A DNA stretch of 64,000 nucleotides from Thiomicrorhabdus xiamenensis (GCF_013282625.1 NZ_CP054020.1:1984001-2048000); one strand, 5' to 3'; shown: positions 1 to 9,154, numbered from the stretch's first letter. Notes: generated by a model not told the origin, from the letters alone. A program made the numbers and translations.

Positions 1-886
1 ACCCTCGTGGGTGATGCTGCTGATGCAGGCTTTGCAATCGCTGTTTGGCAACATGCGTATAAATCTGCGTGGTCGACAGATCGCTGTGTCCGAGCAAAAG
101 CTGAACACTGCGCAGATCGGCGCCGTGATTGATCAGATGGGTTGCAAAAGCATGCCTTAAGCCGTGCGGCGAAAGTTTATTGAAGATCCCGACCGATTCC
201 GCCAGCTTGCGCACCCGATGCCAAAGCGTCTGACGCGTCATTGGACGACCGAGGCGGGAAACAAACAGCGTTGACGCTCTTTTCTTTCCGACCAGTTCAC
301 TACGCGCGCCCTGCAAATAGCGTTGCAACCATTCCGAAGCCACTTCGCCGATTGGCACAATGCGCTCCTTGGCTCCTTTACCGGTCACCTGAACCACCCC
401 GGCGGATAAATTAAGCTGCTCGAACGGCAGACCGACAACTTCGGAGACCCGCAGTCCCGATGCATACATCAGTTCCAGAATGGCACGATCGCGAATCCCC
501 AGCGCCGTAGTCAAATCCGGTGCCTCAAGCAGCGCCTCAATCTGCACTTCGCTCAATACTTTGGGGATCTTACGTTCGGCTTTCGGTGCCTTAAGCTGCT
601 GAACAGGATTATTTTCAATCGGGTACTGCTGATTGGCCCACTGATAGAAGCGTTTGATACTGCTTAACATACGCGCATTCGAACTCGCTTTTCGCTTTGC
701 CATCAGTTGTAATACAAAATCCTGAAGACTTTCGGAGCTCAGTGTTTCCCAAGGCTGACGGCTTTCCAGTAACCAGTCACGGAATTTCTGCAGGTCTGTT
801 CGATAAGCCGCAACCGTATTGGTGCTCAAGCCCTGATTAAATTGCAGATATTCCAAAAACTCCAACAGCGGCATTGCGGCGGACAT
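1..886 (-). CDS. xerD: Tyrosine recombinase XerD (stop codon cut off by window edge)
   Basis: Site-specific recombinase that with XerC resolves chromosome dimers at dif in the cytoplasm. 295 codons are visible from an ATG at 886; only the stop codon is missing, because the last residues (HQQHHPRG) match the usual XerD C-terminus. An N-terminal SAM-like core-binding domain (about 1-95) is followed by the catalytic domain, with Arg146 in GLRVSE, Lys in TGKGAKER, the HGLRHAF box, LLGHSD and the nucleophile Tyr in TTQIYTH. The GLRHAFATHLINHGADLR and GHSDLSTTQIYTHV wording is that of XerD rather than XerC or a phage integrase. It is transcribed in the same direction as rplS but lies beyond that operon's terminator. 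Confidence 0.95.
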   Translation of the reverse strand, partial: MSAAMPLLEFLEYLQFNQGLSTNTVAAYRTDLQKFRDWLLESRQPWETLSSESLQDFVLQLMAKRKASSNARMLSSIKRFYQWANQQYPIENNPVQQLKAPKAERKIPKVLSEVQIEALLEAPDLTTALGIRDRAILELMYASGLRVSEVVGLPFEQLNLSAGVVQVTGKGAKERIVPIGEVASEWLQRYLQGARSELVGKKRASTLFVSRLGRPMTRQTLWHRVRKLAESVGIFNKLSPHGLRHAFATHLINHGADLRSVQLLLGHSDLSTTQIYTHVAKQRLQSLHQQHHPRG

Positions 887-955
887 AAATCACTCCGAAT
901 TCAACTCTTGAGCCAAAGTATAGCGGAAAGCGTTTGTTAAAAAACAGTGGGCAAT

Positions 956-990
956 AAAAAAACCCCGCCAGAAAATCTGACGGGGTTTTT
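956..990 (-). terminator. Rho-independent terminator of the rpsP-rplS operon
   Basis: Inverted repeat AACCCCG-C-CAGA / TCTG-A-CGGGGTT with a 3-nt loop. On the minus strand it is followed by a run of seven T. It lies 38 bases past the rplS stop codon and before xerD. Confidence 0.9.
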
Positions 991-1027
991 CTTAAAGAAA
1001 AGGTTTTCAGCCCACGCGGGGCGGAAA

Positions 1028-1372
1028 TTATACTTTTTCTTTGATACGAGCCGCTTTACCGGATAGGTTACGCAGATAGTAAAGTTTCGCACGACGAACA
1101 TCACCGCGACGCTTAACAGTAATACTGTCAACTAGCGGGCTGAAAGTCTGGAAAGTACGCTCAACGCCTACACCGTGAGAGATTTTACGAACGATGAAGT
1201 TAGAGTTGATACCACGGTTTTTCTTCGCGATAACAACACCTTCATACGCCTGTAGACGTTCGTTTTTACCTTCAACAACTTTAACTTGAACAACAACAGT
1301 GTCACCTGGCGCGAAAGCCGGGATTTCTTTAGTCATTTGTTCTGCTTCAATCTTTTTAATGATATCGCTCAT
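1028..1372 (-). CDS. rplS: 50S ribosomal protein L19
   Basis: Structural protein of the large subunit at the 30S-50S interface. 114 residues, the normal length, with the family blocks [40 protein letters not shown] and [10 protein letters not shown]. The reading frame stays open further upstream, but the start [13 protein letters not shown] aligns with the E. coli N-terminus and has GGAG nine bases before it. It is last in the operon rpsP-rimM-trmD-rplS, 137 bases after trmD, and is followed by a strong terminator. Confidence 0.97.
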   Translation of the reverse strand: MSDIIKKIEAEQMTKEIPAFAPGDTVVVQVKVVEGKNERLQAYEGVVIAKKNRGINSNFIVRKISHGVGVERTFQTFSPLVDSITVKRRGDVRRAKLYYLRNLSGKAARIKEKV

Positions 1373-1414
1373 TTTAAGCTTCTCCATTAGTGGCTCTTTA
1401 TCTATAGCGAGCCT

Positions 1415-1431
1415 CAGGGGTTTTGCCCCTG
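1415..1431 (-). promoter_or_regulatory. Hairpin in the trmD-rplS intergenic leader
   Basis: Perfect 6-bp inverted repeat CAGGGG / CCCCTG with a 5-nt loop, lying 43 bases before the rplS start. No T-run follows on the minus strand, so it is not a simple terminator. It could be an mRNA-processing or translational-control element, or no more than a stabilising hairpin. Confidence 0.45.
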
Positions 1432-1509
1432 TGAACTTTATCCAACAATACACGCGACAAGGCGTCAGAGGTTGAATCCTAATTGTAGACTCCGGTATCG
1501 GAGTGTGAC

Positions 1510-2205
1510 CTACTCGCCGTCCTGATATCGGGCCAGTAGATCCGGGCGTCGCTGCTCAGTGCGCAGTAACTTTTGTTGGTGACGCCAAGCGTCGATTTTG
1601 GCGTGATTCCCCTGCAACAGAACCTCCGGTACGCGCATTCCATTAACCTCTTCAGGCCGTGTGTAATGCGGACAGTCCAGAAGACCGTCGGAAAAAGAGT
1701 CCTGCTCTGCCGACTGATCATGCCCCAAGGCACCCGGCAGCAAGCGAATCAAGGAGTCCATCAGCATCATAGCCGGTAGCTCCCCGCCACTGACGACAAA
1801 ATCGCCAATACAAATTTCTTCATCCACCTCGGTTTGCAGCAGTCGCTCGTCAATGCCTTCATATCGACCGCAAAGAAGCGTGATCGAATCCAGCTGTGCG
1901 AGCTGCGCCACCTTCTCTTGAGTCAGCGGCTGCCCCTGCGGGGAAAGGTAGATCACATGAGGTTTTGTTGTCTGTGCCTGACGAATCGCATCAACGCTGT
2001 CTTTAAGCGGCTGATACATCATCACCATGCCAGGTCCGCCGCCATAAGGACGGTCATCGACCGTTTTATGACGATCATGGGTAAACTCACGGGGATTCCA
2101 GGTATTCAGGCTGTATAACTGCTTTTGCAAAGCCCGGCGGCTAACGCCGGACTCCGTCAAAGCCCCGAACATTTCCGGAAAGAGGGTGATGACATCAAAT
2201 CTCAC
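1510..2205 (-). CDS. trmD: tRNA (guanine-N1)-methyltransferase TrmD
   Basis: Methylates G37 of tRNAs using S-adenosylmethionine, preventing +1 frameshifts. 231 residues; the SPOUT trefoil-knot motifs are clear ([42 protein letters not shown]) and the C-terminal tRNA-binding part has [16 protein letters not shown] and [11 protein letters not shown] chose the GTG at 2205 because its GTGA overlaps the rimM stop by four bases and GGAAGAG precedes it. A GTG or ATG further upstream would need a longer overlap. The C-terminus is about 20 residues shorter than E. coli TrmD. Confidence 0.95.
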   Translation of the reverse strand: MRFDVITLFPEMFGALTESGVSRRALQKQLYSLNTWNPREFTHDRHKTVDDRPYGGGPGMVMMYQPLKDSVDAIRQAQTTKPHVIYLSPQGQPLTQEKVAQLAQLDSITLLCGRYEGIDERLLQTEVDEEICIGDFVVSGGELPAMMLMDSLIRLLPGALGHDQSAEQDSFSDGLLDCPHYTRPEEVNGMRVPEVLLQGNHAKIDAWRHQQKLLRTEQRRPDLLARYQDGE

Positions 2206-2723
2206 TCGTTCTCTTCCGCCTGCCAATCCACCTTGATCCGTTTGCCCTGGACGTCGATCTCTATAATGAACTCATCCATTACAAACGGAATCAGTTCCTC
2301 AGTCTCGCCCTTGACACGCAAAACATCATGCGCACCGGTTTCGATCAAATCGGCCACTTCGCCGAGGTTGACACCCTGCAGGTTTTCCACCTGGCAACCG
2401 ATCAGATCGATCCAGTAAAATTCGTTCTCACCCTGTTTCAGTTGTGCGCGATCGATTGCGATCTCGCACCCCATATATTCACGCGCTAAATCGCGATCAC
2501 CGATGAGATCAAGTTTGGCAACCAGGGCTTTACCGCCCTGCTGCCCTTTGAAGTCTTCAACTTTGACTTCCAACCACTCGCCTTTGTGTTTAATCCACCA
2601 AGGCGAATAGCTAAAAATATTTTCGCGGGGTTCGGTATCGGAGAAAATCTTCACCCATCCATGAACCCCGAAAACGCCGTTAATCTGGCCGACAGGCAAA
2701 AGATTTTCCGGTAATTCCGCCAT
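2202..2723 (-). CDS. rimM: Ribosome maturation factor RimM
   Basis: Assembly factor for the head of the 30S subunit that binds S19. 173 residues, normal length. The N-terminal beta-barrel begins [16 protein letters not shown], the standard RimM opening. The PRC-barrel half contains [29 protein letters not shown] and the [14 protein letters not shown] block. It sits between rpsP (28 bases upstream) and trmD (4-base overlap) in the usual order. Confidence 0.96.
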   Translation of the reverse strand: MAELPENLLPVGQINGVFGVHGWVKIFSDTEPRENIFSYSPWWIKHKGEWLEVKVEDFKGQQGGKALVAKLDLIGDRDLAREYMGCEIAIDRAQLKQGENEFYWIDLIGCQVENLQGVNLGEVADLIETGAHDVLRVKGETEELIPFVMDEFIIEIDVQGKRIKVDWQAEENE

Positions 2724-2751
2724 AAAACTTTCCTGTTAGCCAAAGAATCAA

Positions 2752-2988
2752 TTAAGCGTTTTTAAGGATGCTCTTAACGCGGTCGCTCATTTGCGCACCT
2801 TCAGCAACCCAGTGGTCAACACGCGCCTGATCAACACGTAGTTTTTCTTCTTGACCACGCGCGATAGGGTTGTAGAAACCTACCTGCTCAATGAAACGGC
2901 CGGTCGCGCTGAAACGCTGATCAGCAACAACTAGCTTGTAAAAAGGACGCTTTTTAGAACCACCACGGGCCAAACGAATAACTACCAT
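2752..2988 (-). CDS. rpsP: 30S ribosomal protein S16
   Basis: Small-subunit structural protein. 78 residues, with [23 protein letters not shown] at the N-terminus and the conserved [11 protein letters not shown] segment. A good ribosome-binding site (AAGGAAAA) lies just before the ATG. It is the first gene of the rpsP-rimM-trmD-rplS operon, with a strong promoter upstream. Confidence 0.97.
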   Translation of the reverse strand: MVVIRLARGGSKKRPFYKLVVADQRFSATGRFIEQVGFYNPIARGQEEKLRVDQARVDHWVAEGAQMSDRVKSILKNA

Positions 2989-3016
2989 AACATTTTCCTT
3001 TATGTTGTCAGGCGAT

Positions 3017-3032
3017 GAGAGGAAACCCTCTC
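3017..3032 (-). promoter_or_regulatory. Hairpin in the rpsP leader
   Basis: GAGAGG / CCTCTC 6-bp inverted repeat with a 4-nt loop, 28 bases before the rpsP start and inside the leader transcribed from the promoter at 3101-3129. It may modulate translation; function not known. Confidence 0.4.
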
Positions 3033-3100
3033 AACAATTTCTTCTAGTTTAAAACTATCTGTATGCCCGTTTTCGGCAAGCCAAAAACAGGAAAGCCGCG

Positions 3101-3129
3101 ATTATAATGAAACCGCGGCCTATTATCAA
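3101..3129 (-). promoter_or_regulatory. Sigma70-type promoter of the rpsP operon
   Basis: On the minus strand, TTGATA (3129-3124) and a perfect TATAAT (3106-3101) are separated by 17 bases. The leader to rpsP is about 110 bases. The -10 box is flanked by a perfect inverted repeat GCCGCG / CGCGGC (3095-3100 and 3114-3119). Confidence 0.85.
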
Positions 3130-3150
3130 GCCTTTCTTAGAGTAAAAGGC
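3130..3150 (-). terminator. Weak hairpin downstream of ffh, possible terminator
   Basis: GCCTTT / AAAGGC inverted repeat with a 9-nt loop, 40 bases past the ffh stop. The minus-strand tail (TTGATAATAGG) is a poor T-run and contains the rpsP -35 box, so termination here would be partial at best and ffh may read into rpsP. Confidence 0.3.
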
Positions 3151-3189
3151 ATTTTATTTATACTGCAAAAACAAATGCTTAGATGAGTA

Positions 3190-4569
3190 TCAATGCATTC
3201 CCGGCGGCATCCCGCCCCCCATTCCCGGAGGAAGCTTACCGGCCAGACCGCGCATCATGTTTTTCATGCCGCCGCCTTTCATCTTCTTCATCATTTTCTG
3301 CATCTGCGTAAACTGCTTAAGCAATTTGTTGACGTCCTGCACGGAAGTACCGGAACCGGTCGCTATACGACGCTTGCGCGAGCCTTTGATAACAGCTGGG
3401 AAACGTCGTTCCTGCGGTGTCATAGAATGGATAATCGCCGCCAAACGACGGAATTCTTTTTCCGCCATGTCATTATCGACCTGACCTTTAAGCTGCCCCA
3501 TACCCGGCAACTTACCGAGCATACCGCCGATACCGCCCATTTTATTAATCTGTTGCAGCTGTTCCAGAAAGTCCTCCAAGTCAAACTGACCGGACTTCTG
3601 AATTTTCTGAGCAAATTTTTCCGCCTTTTTCTTATCGATTTTGCTTTCGGCTTCTTCGATCAGGCTCAGTACATCGCCCATGCCGAGAATTCGGCCGGCC
3701 ATACGCTCCGGATGGAACGGCTCCAGTGCATCGGTCTTCTCACCGGCACCCAGGAATTTGATCGGCTTTCCGGTGATTTCGCGGATTGATAGCGCCGCAC
3801 CGCCGCGGGCATCACCATCTGTCTTGGTTAGAATAACCCCGGTAAGCGGCAACGCATCGTTAAACGCTTTAGCGGTATTGGCCGCATCTTGACCGGTCAT
3901 GGCATCGACAACAAACAGCGTTTCCGCCGGCGTGATCGAGTCATGTAGACGTTTGATCTCACCCATCATATCTTCATCGATATGCAGACGACCCGCGGTA
4001 TCCAGAATCAACACGTCGGCAAACTTCTTACGCGCCTCGGCATGAGCATTGCGCGCAATCTCGACAGGATCCTGATCGGCCGTAGACGGGAAGAAATCTA
4101 CCCCGACTTGCTCAGCCAGAGTCTCAAGCTGTTTGATCGCAGCAGGACGGTAAACGTCAGCTGACACCACCATGACCTTTTTCTTTTCCCGTTCGGTCAA
4201 CCATTTGGCCAGTTTCCCGACCGACGTGGTTTTACCCGCCCCCTGCAGACCGGCCATCATAATGACCGCCGGCGGCTCCACATTAAAGTTAAGCGGGCTC
4301 GCCTCTTCACCCATGACCGTCGTCAGTTCGTCCTTAACGATCTTGATAAACGCCTGCCCCGGATTCAGGCTGGTGGAAACTTCCTGCCCGACGGCGCGCT
4401 CCTGCACTTTGGTGATAAATGATTTAACAACCGGCAGCGCGACATCGGCTTCAAGCAGTGCTCGACGCACATCTCGCAAGGCATCTTTAATATTCGATTC
4501 GGTTAGACGCCCCTGACCTTTCAGGGTTTTTAATGTTCGGTTTAAGCGATCGGATAAATTATCAAACAT
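3190..4569 (-). CDS. ffh: Signal recognition particle GTPase Ffh
   Basis: SRP54 homologue that binds 4.5S RNA and signal sequences and delivers ribosomes to FtsY. 459 residues. The N domain (MFDNLSDRLNRTL), the G domain (P-loop GLQGAGKTT, DTAGRL, TKTDGDARGG) and the Met-rich M domain (MQKMMKKMKGGG, PPGMGGGMPPGMH) are all intact. The ATG at 4569 matches the conserved N-terminus and has GGAGAAAGAG immediately before it. It is divergent from ypjD; the ffh-ypjD-corB neighbourhood is also found in E. coli. Confidence 0.97.
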   Translation of the reverse strand: MFDNLSDRLNRTLKTLKGQGRLTESNIKDALRDVRRALLEADVALPVVKSFITKVQERAVGQEVSTSLNPGQAFIKIVKDELTTVMGEEASPLNFNVEPPAVIMMAGLQGAGKTTSVGKLAKWLTEREKKKVMVVSADVYRPAAIKQLETLAEQVGVDFFPSTADQDPVEIARNAHAEARKKFADVLILDTAGRLHIDEDMMGEIKRLHDSITPAETLFVVDAMTGQDAANTAKAFNDALPLTGVILTKTDGDARGGAALSIREITGKPIKFLGAGEKTDALEPFHPERMAGRILGMGDVLSLIEEAESKIDKKKAEKFAQKIQKSGQFDLEDFLEQLQQINKMGGIGGMLGKLPGMGQLKGQVDNDMAEKEFRRLAAIIHSMTPQERRFPAVIKGSRKRRIATGSGTSVQDVNKLLKQFTQMQKMMKKMKGGGMKNMMRGLAGKLPPGMGGGMPPGMH

Positions 4570-4664
4570 CTCTTTCTCCACTTTGCGCAAAGGCCTTAGT
4601 ACTCACACCCGACAAGGCGATGCTTTACGCTCTAGCGCTCTTCTATTCAAAAATTAATTCCGCT

Positions 4665-4670
4665 ATTATA
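4665..4670 (-). promoter_or_regulatory. Probable -10 box of the ffh promoter
   Basis: Perfect TATAAT on the minus strand, 96 bases before the ffh start in the divergent ffh/ypjD spacer. No convincing -35 element at 16-18 bases. Confidence 0.45.
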
Positions 4671-4789
4671 AACAATTCATTCACTAATTTATGTACCGAT
4701 CAGAACAAGCGGTGCAGATTTCGTTCACAAGACAACACGTTCGGACGCGCAATAAAGCCAGGCCGGGCAATTTTCAGCAAAGGACATCT

Positions 4790-5587
4790 ATGATACTCAG
4801 TGGATTCAGCGCACTTATCGCTAGCATTCTTTATTTGTTTGTTAGTCTGTTGATCTGGCGAAAAATCCGGTTTGTTGAAAAAGTCGATCCCGGCTACCAG
4901 CGTAAGCACATTCTGCTTTCCGCCTCTCTAGCCGCTGTTCTGCATCTGTTCTCGCTAAGCCAGACTTTATGGCAGGGTTACTTCGTCTTTAATTTTGCCA
5001 ACGCGCTTTCCATGATCACGCTACTGGCGACAATGATTTTGCTCTACCTTAACCGCAAGATGGTCGTTGAAACTCTGGGAATTTTCGTCTTTCCTCTGGC
5101 GGCCCTGAGCACCCTTCTTCCGATCGGATTTAATGAACACACTCGTCTGCCGCTCGAACTCGGCAGCCACGTACTGATCTCAATCGCGGCCTACAGTACG
5201 CTCGGCATCGCGACAGCTCAGGCGATCTTGTATTCAATTCAGGAAAAACGATTCCGCAAGAAGCAGCTTTCTAACCTGATGCGCGCACTGCCGCCGTTAC
5301 AGGAAATGGAGAACCTGATGCTGAAACTGCTTCTCATCGGTTTCACCATGCTCAGTTTTGCGCTCTTAAGCGGCATCTTCTTCGTTGAAGACCTGTTCGC
5401 CCAGCACCTGATTCACAAAACCTTTTTCGCCATCCTGTCCTGGCTGGTCTACGGCTGGTTCATTGTCGGCCATTACCGCTATGGATGGCGTGGTCAGAAA
5501 GCAGTTCGTTATGTAATCTGGGCTTATCTTCTCCTGATTGTAAGCTTTATCGGTACCGAACTGATTCTGCACGCCCTGTACGACTAA
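4790..5587 (+). CDS. ypjD: Inner-membrane CcsA/YpjD-family protein
   Basis: Integral membrane protein of the cytochrome c assembly (CcsA/HemX) superfamily. 265 residues with about eight hydrophobic segments, the first starting ILSGFSALIASILYLF. The ATG at 4790 has AAAGGA upstream; the frame is open earlier but that extension is polar and unlike the family. The family's CcsA relatives handle haem, but the role of YpjD is not settled; in E. coli it neighbours ffh and corB as here, and a link to CorB-type transport has been suggested. Head of a plus-strand operon with corB and an inositol monophosphatase. Confidence 0.85.
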   Translation: MILSGFSALIASILYLFVSLLIWRKIRFVEKVDPGYQRKHILLSASLAAVLHLFSLSQTLWQGYFVFNFANALSMITLLATMILLYLNRKMVVETLGIFVFPLAALSTLLPIGFNEHTRLPLELGSHVLISIAAYSTLGIATAQAILYSIQEKRFRKKQLSNLMRALPPLQEMENLMLKLLLIGFTMLSFALLSGIFFVEDLFAQHLIHKTFFAILSWLVYGWFIVGHYRYGWRGQKAVRYVIWAYLLLIVSFIGTELILHALYD

Positions 5588-5712
5588 GATAGCGCCATAC
5601 CACAGTTCAGTGCCGACATCCTGGAAAAGAGGAAACTCTTTTCCCAAAGTCTTTTTATAAGCCGAATAAAAAAGTATAATTGAACTCCGATTCATAACCT
5701 GTTTGAAAGACT

Positions 5713-7011
5713 TTGAACTCACTTGATGTCTCAATCCTGTTTGGGATTCTTATACTGCTGATTATTCTCTCGGCCCTGTTTTCCAGCTCAGAAACCAGCA
5801 TGATGGCGTTGAACCGCTATCGCTTGAAGCACAAGGTCAAATCCGGCCATAAAGGTGCCATTCTTGCGCAACGTCTGCTGGAAAAGCCTGACCGTCTTCT
5901 GGGCGTGATTCTGCTTGGAAACAATTTCGTCAATATTTTCGCCTCCTCGATCGCAACCATTATCGCCATGAAGCTGATCGGAGAAGCAGGCATCGCTCTG
6001 GCCGCCGGTCTGCTGACGCTGGTCATTCTGGTCTTCGCCGAAGTCGCACCGAAAACCGTTGCCGCCCTTTATCCGGAAAAAATCGCCTATCCGGCAGCCT
6101 ATGTCCTAACGCCATTGCTGAAACTTCTGTCACCGCTGGTCTGGTTGGTGAACTTTTTCGCCAACGGTTTTTTACGCAGCCTCGGGATCAAGGTAAAACA
6201 CCATGACGACGACCACGCTCTGACCCATGAAGAATTACAGACATTGATCAACGAAGCGACCAGCCAGCTGCCGGCGCACTATCGATCCATGCTCAGCAGT
6301 GTCCTGCAACTGGAGAGCGTTACGGTTGAAGACGTGATGATTCCTAAACAGGATGTGTATGCAATCGATGTTGATCAGCCGATCGAAGAGATTCTAAAAG
6401 ACCTGCAAAAATCGCCTTACACCCGAGTACCCATCTATCGCGGCTCTCTCGACGAAGACCTGATCGGCATTCTTAACCTGCGCCGAGCACTGCCGGTACT
6501 GATGCGCGGAGACGTCACCCTAAAAGATCTGATCAAAATCAGTCGCCAGGCATATTTCATCCCGGAAACCACCTCCTTAAGCGTGCAACTGGGCAAATTC
6601 AATCAGAAAAAACGCCGTATGGCGCTGATTGTTGATGAATACGGCGACCTGCAAGGACTACTGACCGTCGAAGATCTTCTTGAAGAGATCGTCGGTAAAC
6701 TGTCCACCGACGCCAAAGCCAAACCGAACAGCGATACAGTGGAAATGAACGAAGACGGTAGTATGGCAATCGATGCTTCGGAATTTATCCGTGACCTTAA
6801 CAAGGATTATGAACTGGATCTTCCGACCGACGGGCCGAAAACCATTAACGGCCTGATTCAGGAAACCATGGAATCGATTCCTCCGGTCGGCACCTGTATC
6901 AAGGTGGACGACTATGTGTTCGAGGTCACGAAAATTTCCCAAAACGCGATTGAGACGGTCAAGCTCTCTTTCTATACCAATCAGAGAACAAGACACAGTA
7001 CCCATGACTAA
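5713..7011 (+). CDS. corB: CNNM/CorB-family transporter (HlyC/CorC type), TTG start
   Basis: Inner-membrane DUF21 protein of the CNNM/CorC family associated with Mg2+/Co2+ transport. 432 residues: DUF21 transmembrane domain (about 1-190) with the ALFSSSETSMMALNRYRLKH signature and FAEVAPKTVAALYPEK, then two CBS domains (about 205-330, VEDVMIPKQDV and LVTVEDLL-type LLTVEDLLEEIVG), then a C-terminal CorC_HlyC domain (SMAIDASEFIRDLN to the end). The start appears to be TTG at 5713, because the protein aligns with E. coli YfjD from there and no better start is in frame. The last 8 bases overlap the next gene. Confidence 0.92.
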   Translation: MNSLDVSILFGILILLIILSALFSSSETSMMALNRYRLKHKVKSGHKGAILAQRLLEKPDRLLGVILLGNNFVNIFASSIATIIAMKLIGEAGIALAAGLLTLVILVFAEVAPKTVAALYPEKIAYPAAYVLTPLLKLLSPLVWLVNFFANGFLRSLGIKVKHHDDDHALTHEELQTLINEATSQLPAHYRSMLSSVLQLESVTVEDVMIPKQDVYAIDVDQPIEEILKDLQKSPYTRVPIYRGSLDEDLIGILNLRRALPVLMRGDVTLKDLIKISRQAYFIPETTSLSVQLGKFNQKKRRMALIVDEYGDLQGLLTVEDLLEEIVGKLSTDAKAKPNSDTVEMNEDGSMAIDASEFIRDLNKDYELDLPTDGPKTINGLIQETMESIPPVGTCIKVDDYVFEVTKISQNAIETVKLSFYTNQRTRHSTHD

Positions 7012-7810
7012 ACACCCATTCAACGCCGCGGAAGAGTGGCAGAAGCTTAAAAACGGTATCCGTCAGCTGGCCAAACAAGAAATCTTGCCACGCTTCGAAA
7101 AAGTCGGATTTGAAGAAAAACAAGACGGGTCGCTTCTGACCGAAGCGGATCTCGAGATGCAGAAAGCAACACAAAGTTTTCTGCTTCAAAACTGGCCGCA
7201 GTTCGCCTTTCTTGGCGAAGAGATGTCGCAACAGCAACAGGAAGACGCATTAAAGAGCACCCAGGGTTGCTGGATTCTGGATCCGATCGACGGCACCAGC
7301 AACTTTGCCAGCGGCATTCCAGTTTACGCCGTCTCACTGGCACTGATGATCGAAGGCCGACTGGTCGCCGGTCTGGTTTATGATCCGGATCGTGACGAAA
7401 TGTTTGCCGCCCGCCACACACTCGGTGCTGAACTGAACGATAAACCGCTTATTGCCAAAACAGCTAAAACCAAACTGAAGCAGACCAGCGGGATTATCGA
7501 CTTCAAACGCCTGACACCGGAACTGGCGTGCCGGATTATTCATGACAATCCATACTCGTCACAGCGCAGCTTCGGCTCGGTCGCTCTAGACTGGTGCTGG
7601 ATCGCTGCCGGGCGCGGCCATATCTATCTGCACGGCGCGCAGAATATCTGGGATTACGCAGCCGGCTATCTGATCCTGCACGAAGCCGGTGGTCAAAGCT
7701 GCACCCTGGACGGTGAAGACGTATTGCTTCCTAAAGTGCAAAAACGCGCTGCCGTCGCCGCAACCACACCGGAACTTTTCCAGCAGTGGCATGACTACCT
7801 GCAGATATAA
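7004..7810 (+). CDS. Inositol monophosphatase family protein
   Basis: Mg2+-dependent phosphatase of the IMPase/SuhB/CysQ superfamily. 268 residues with the metal-binding motifs: Glu72-Glu73 in LGEE, DPIDGTSNF (Asp93, Asp96) and the C-terminal WDYAAGYLILHEAGG block. Substrate cannot be told from the sequence; inositol-1-phosphate, histidinol phosphate and 3'-phosphoadenosine phosphates are all possible for this superfamily. The ATG at 7004 lies inside the corB stop region (8-base overlap), implying translational coupling. A bidirectional terminator follows. Confidence 0.88.
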   Translation: MTKHPFNAAEEWQKLKNGIRQLAKQEILPRFEKVGFEEKQDGSLLTEADLEMQKATQSFLLQNWPQFAFLGEEMSQQQQEDALKSTQGCWILDPIDGTSNFASGIPVYAVSLALMIEGRLVAGLVYDPDRDEMFAARHTLGAELNDKPLIAKTAKTKLKQTSGIIDFKRLTPELACRIIHDNPYSSQRSFGSVALDWCWIAAGRGHIYLHGAQNIWDYAAGYLILHEAGGQSCTLDGEDVLLPKVQKRAAVAATTPELFQQWHDYLQI

Positions 7811-7836
7811 GCGCTTCTGAAATTCTTCTAAAAAAA

Positions 7837-7864
7837 CAAAACCCCGGCATCAACCGGGGTTTTG
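7837..7864. terminator. Bidirectional terminator between the phosphatase gene and fadL
   Basis: 11-bp perfect stem CAAAACCCCGG / CCGGGGTTTTG with a 6-nt loop, with an A-run to its left and T-rich arm to its right. It lies between the convergent genes ending at 7810 and 7892 and can serve both. Confidence 0.9.
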
Positions 7865-7891
7865 TCTATTCCGTTAAAGCGAATGTTCGAA

Positions 7892-9154
7892 TCAGAAATT
7901 CCACACCAGCTGTGCACTCAAAATGTCGACAGCGGAATCATAATAGCCGCGCAAATCATATGACCCGAGCGAAGTCGTGACGTTGTAATCGACATCCGAA
8001 CGATTGGCAAACAGATGACTGTAGCCGACATCCAGATTCATCCGCTTATTAAGCTGGTAACCCAAACCGACAGAGACCCATTTACGATTGGAATCCGGCG
8101 TGCGCGGTGAACGGCTGTACTTATCCGGCACCGGGGTATAGTCGATTGCCAGCCCCCCTCTTAATTTCAGCTGTCGGTTAAATTGATGAATCATCCCGAC
8201 GGCATAACGCATACTGTCTTCAAAATTCTGATTGGACTCCGAACTCGAACCGTCCTCTAGCTCGATTATCAACTCGTCATAGCCGGACCAGCCGGTCCAG
8301 GTTGCACTCGCCAATAACCGAGTGTGCTCTGAGAGGCGGTAGTTCATCGCCAGACTGGCAGATGCCGGCAAAACAACATTAGAGGACGCATCCATATCAT
8401 ACAAAACACCCCCCAATGCGGCATTGATATCGGAATAATCAATCTTTCCTTCTACATCATGCTGCATTTTTGAGCGATAGGAAAAACCGATATCCAAGTC
8501 CTCATCCGCTTGATAGAGCAACCCGAGATTATAACCAAACGCCCAGCTGTTACCGCTGACCTTGGCATTTCCATCGCTATCGCCAATAAAAGACTGATCG
8601 ACTTTCTGCTCTAAAATCACATCCACATATTGGGCATTCAGACCAAAACCGAAACTCAGCTGATCATTCACCTTCCCTGCGATTGCCGGATTAAGATTCA
8701 AAGTCTTCAGATCGGTTTCCGTTGCATGATAGCGACCGACCCAGTCTTCGTCATAAGAGATGTGCTGGCCGAAAGGGACATTGACGCCAAAACCAACGTC
8801 ATAGGCCCCCAAACGGCTTTTCCAATAGACATTAGGAACAAAACCGACTGTAGCGCCATTATCGCCTTCGCCGCCAATCGGCGTGGCACCGTTTTTGACG
8901 GATGCCTGCTCGGTAAAATCCGCCTTAGGCGAAATAACATGACCACCGATAATGAGTTGATCGCCTTCGAAACGCGTCAGGCCGGCCGGATTAAACCACA
9001 TAATACTGGCATCCTCGGCATTGGCCGCAGCCCCCGCATAGGACAATCCCTGTCCGCTTGCGCTCTGCTCGATCAATGCAAATCCAGACGCCATTGCCGA
9101 TACCGGGGCAAGCCCCATTGCAACCAACAACGCTCTACTCGAAAAAACGTTCAT
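7892..9154 (-). CDS. FadL/OmpP1/TodX-family outer-membrane protein
   Basis: Outer-membrane beta-barrel for uptake of hydrophobic compounds such as long-chain fatty acids. 420 residues. Signal peptide with the cleavage site at AMA-SG; the mature N-terminus SGFALIEQSASGQGLSYAGAAA and IMWFNPAG are diagnostic of the family (the N-terminal hatch carries an NPA motif). The chain ends with an outer-membrane-type Phe (LVWNF). I chose ATG at 9154 because GGAG is five bases before it; a GTG at 9160 would put the site inside the gene. Substrate unknown. Single-gene unit with the terminator at 7837-7864. Confidence 0.93.
   Translation of the reverse strand: MNVFSSRALLVAMGLAPVSAMASGFALIEQSASGQGLSYAGAAANAEDASIMWFNPAGLTRFEGDQLIIGGHVISPKADFTEQASVKNGATPIGGEGDNGATVGFVPNVYWKSRLGAYDVGFGVNVPFGQHISYDEDWVGRYHATETDLKTLNLNPAIAGKVNDQLSFGFGLNAQYVDVILEQKVDQSFIGDSDGNAKVSGNSWAFGYNLGLLYQADEDLDIGFSYRSKMQHDVEGKIDYSDINAALGGVLYDMDASSNVVLPASASLAMNYRLSEHTRLLASATWTGWSGYDELIIELEDGSSSESNQNFEDSMRYAVGMIHQFNRQLKLRGGLAIDYTPVPDKYSRSPRTPDSNRKWVSVGLGYQLNKRMNLDVGYSHLFANRSDVDYNVTTSLGSYDLRGYYDSAVDILSAQLVWNF

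Noticed and set aside
1-886. Phage or island integrase at the left edge
   Set aside because: Motifs and the C-terminal HQQHHPRG are those of housekeeping XerD; no att sites or phage genes are nearby.
3193-3789. 198-codon plus-strand open frame rich in His
   Set aside because: Antisense to the Met-rich M domain of ffh, which explains the His codons.
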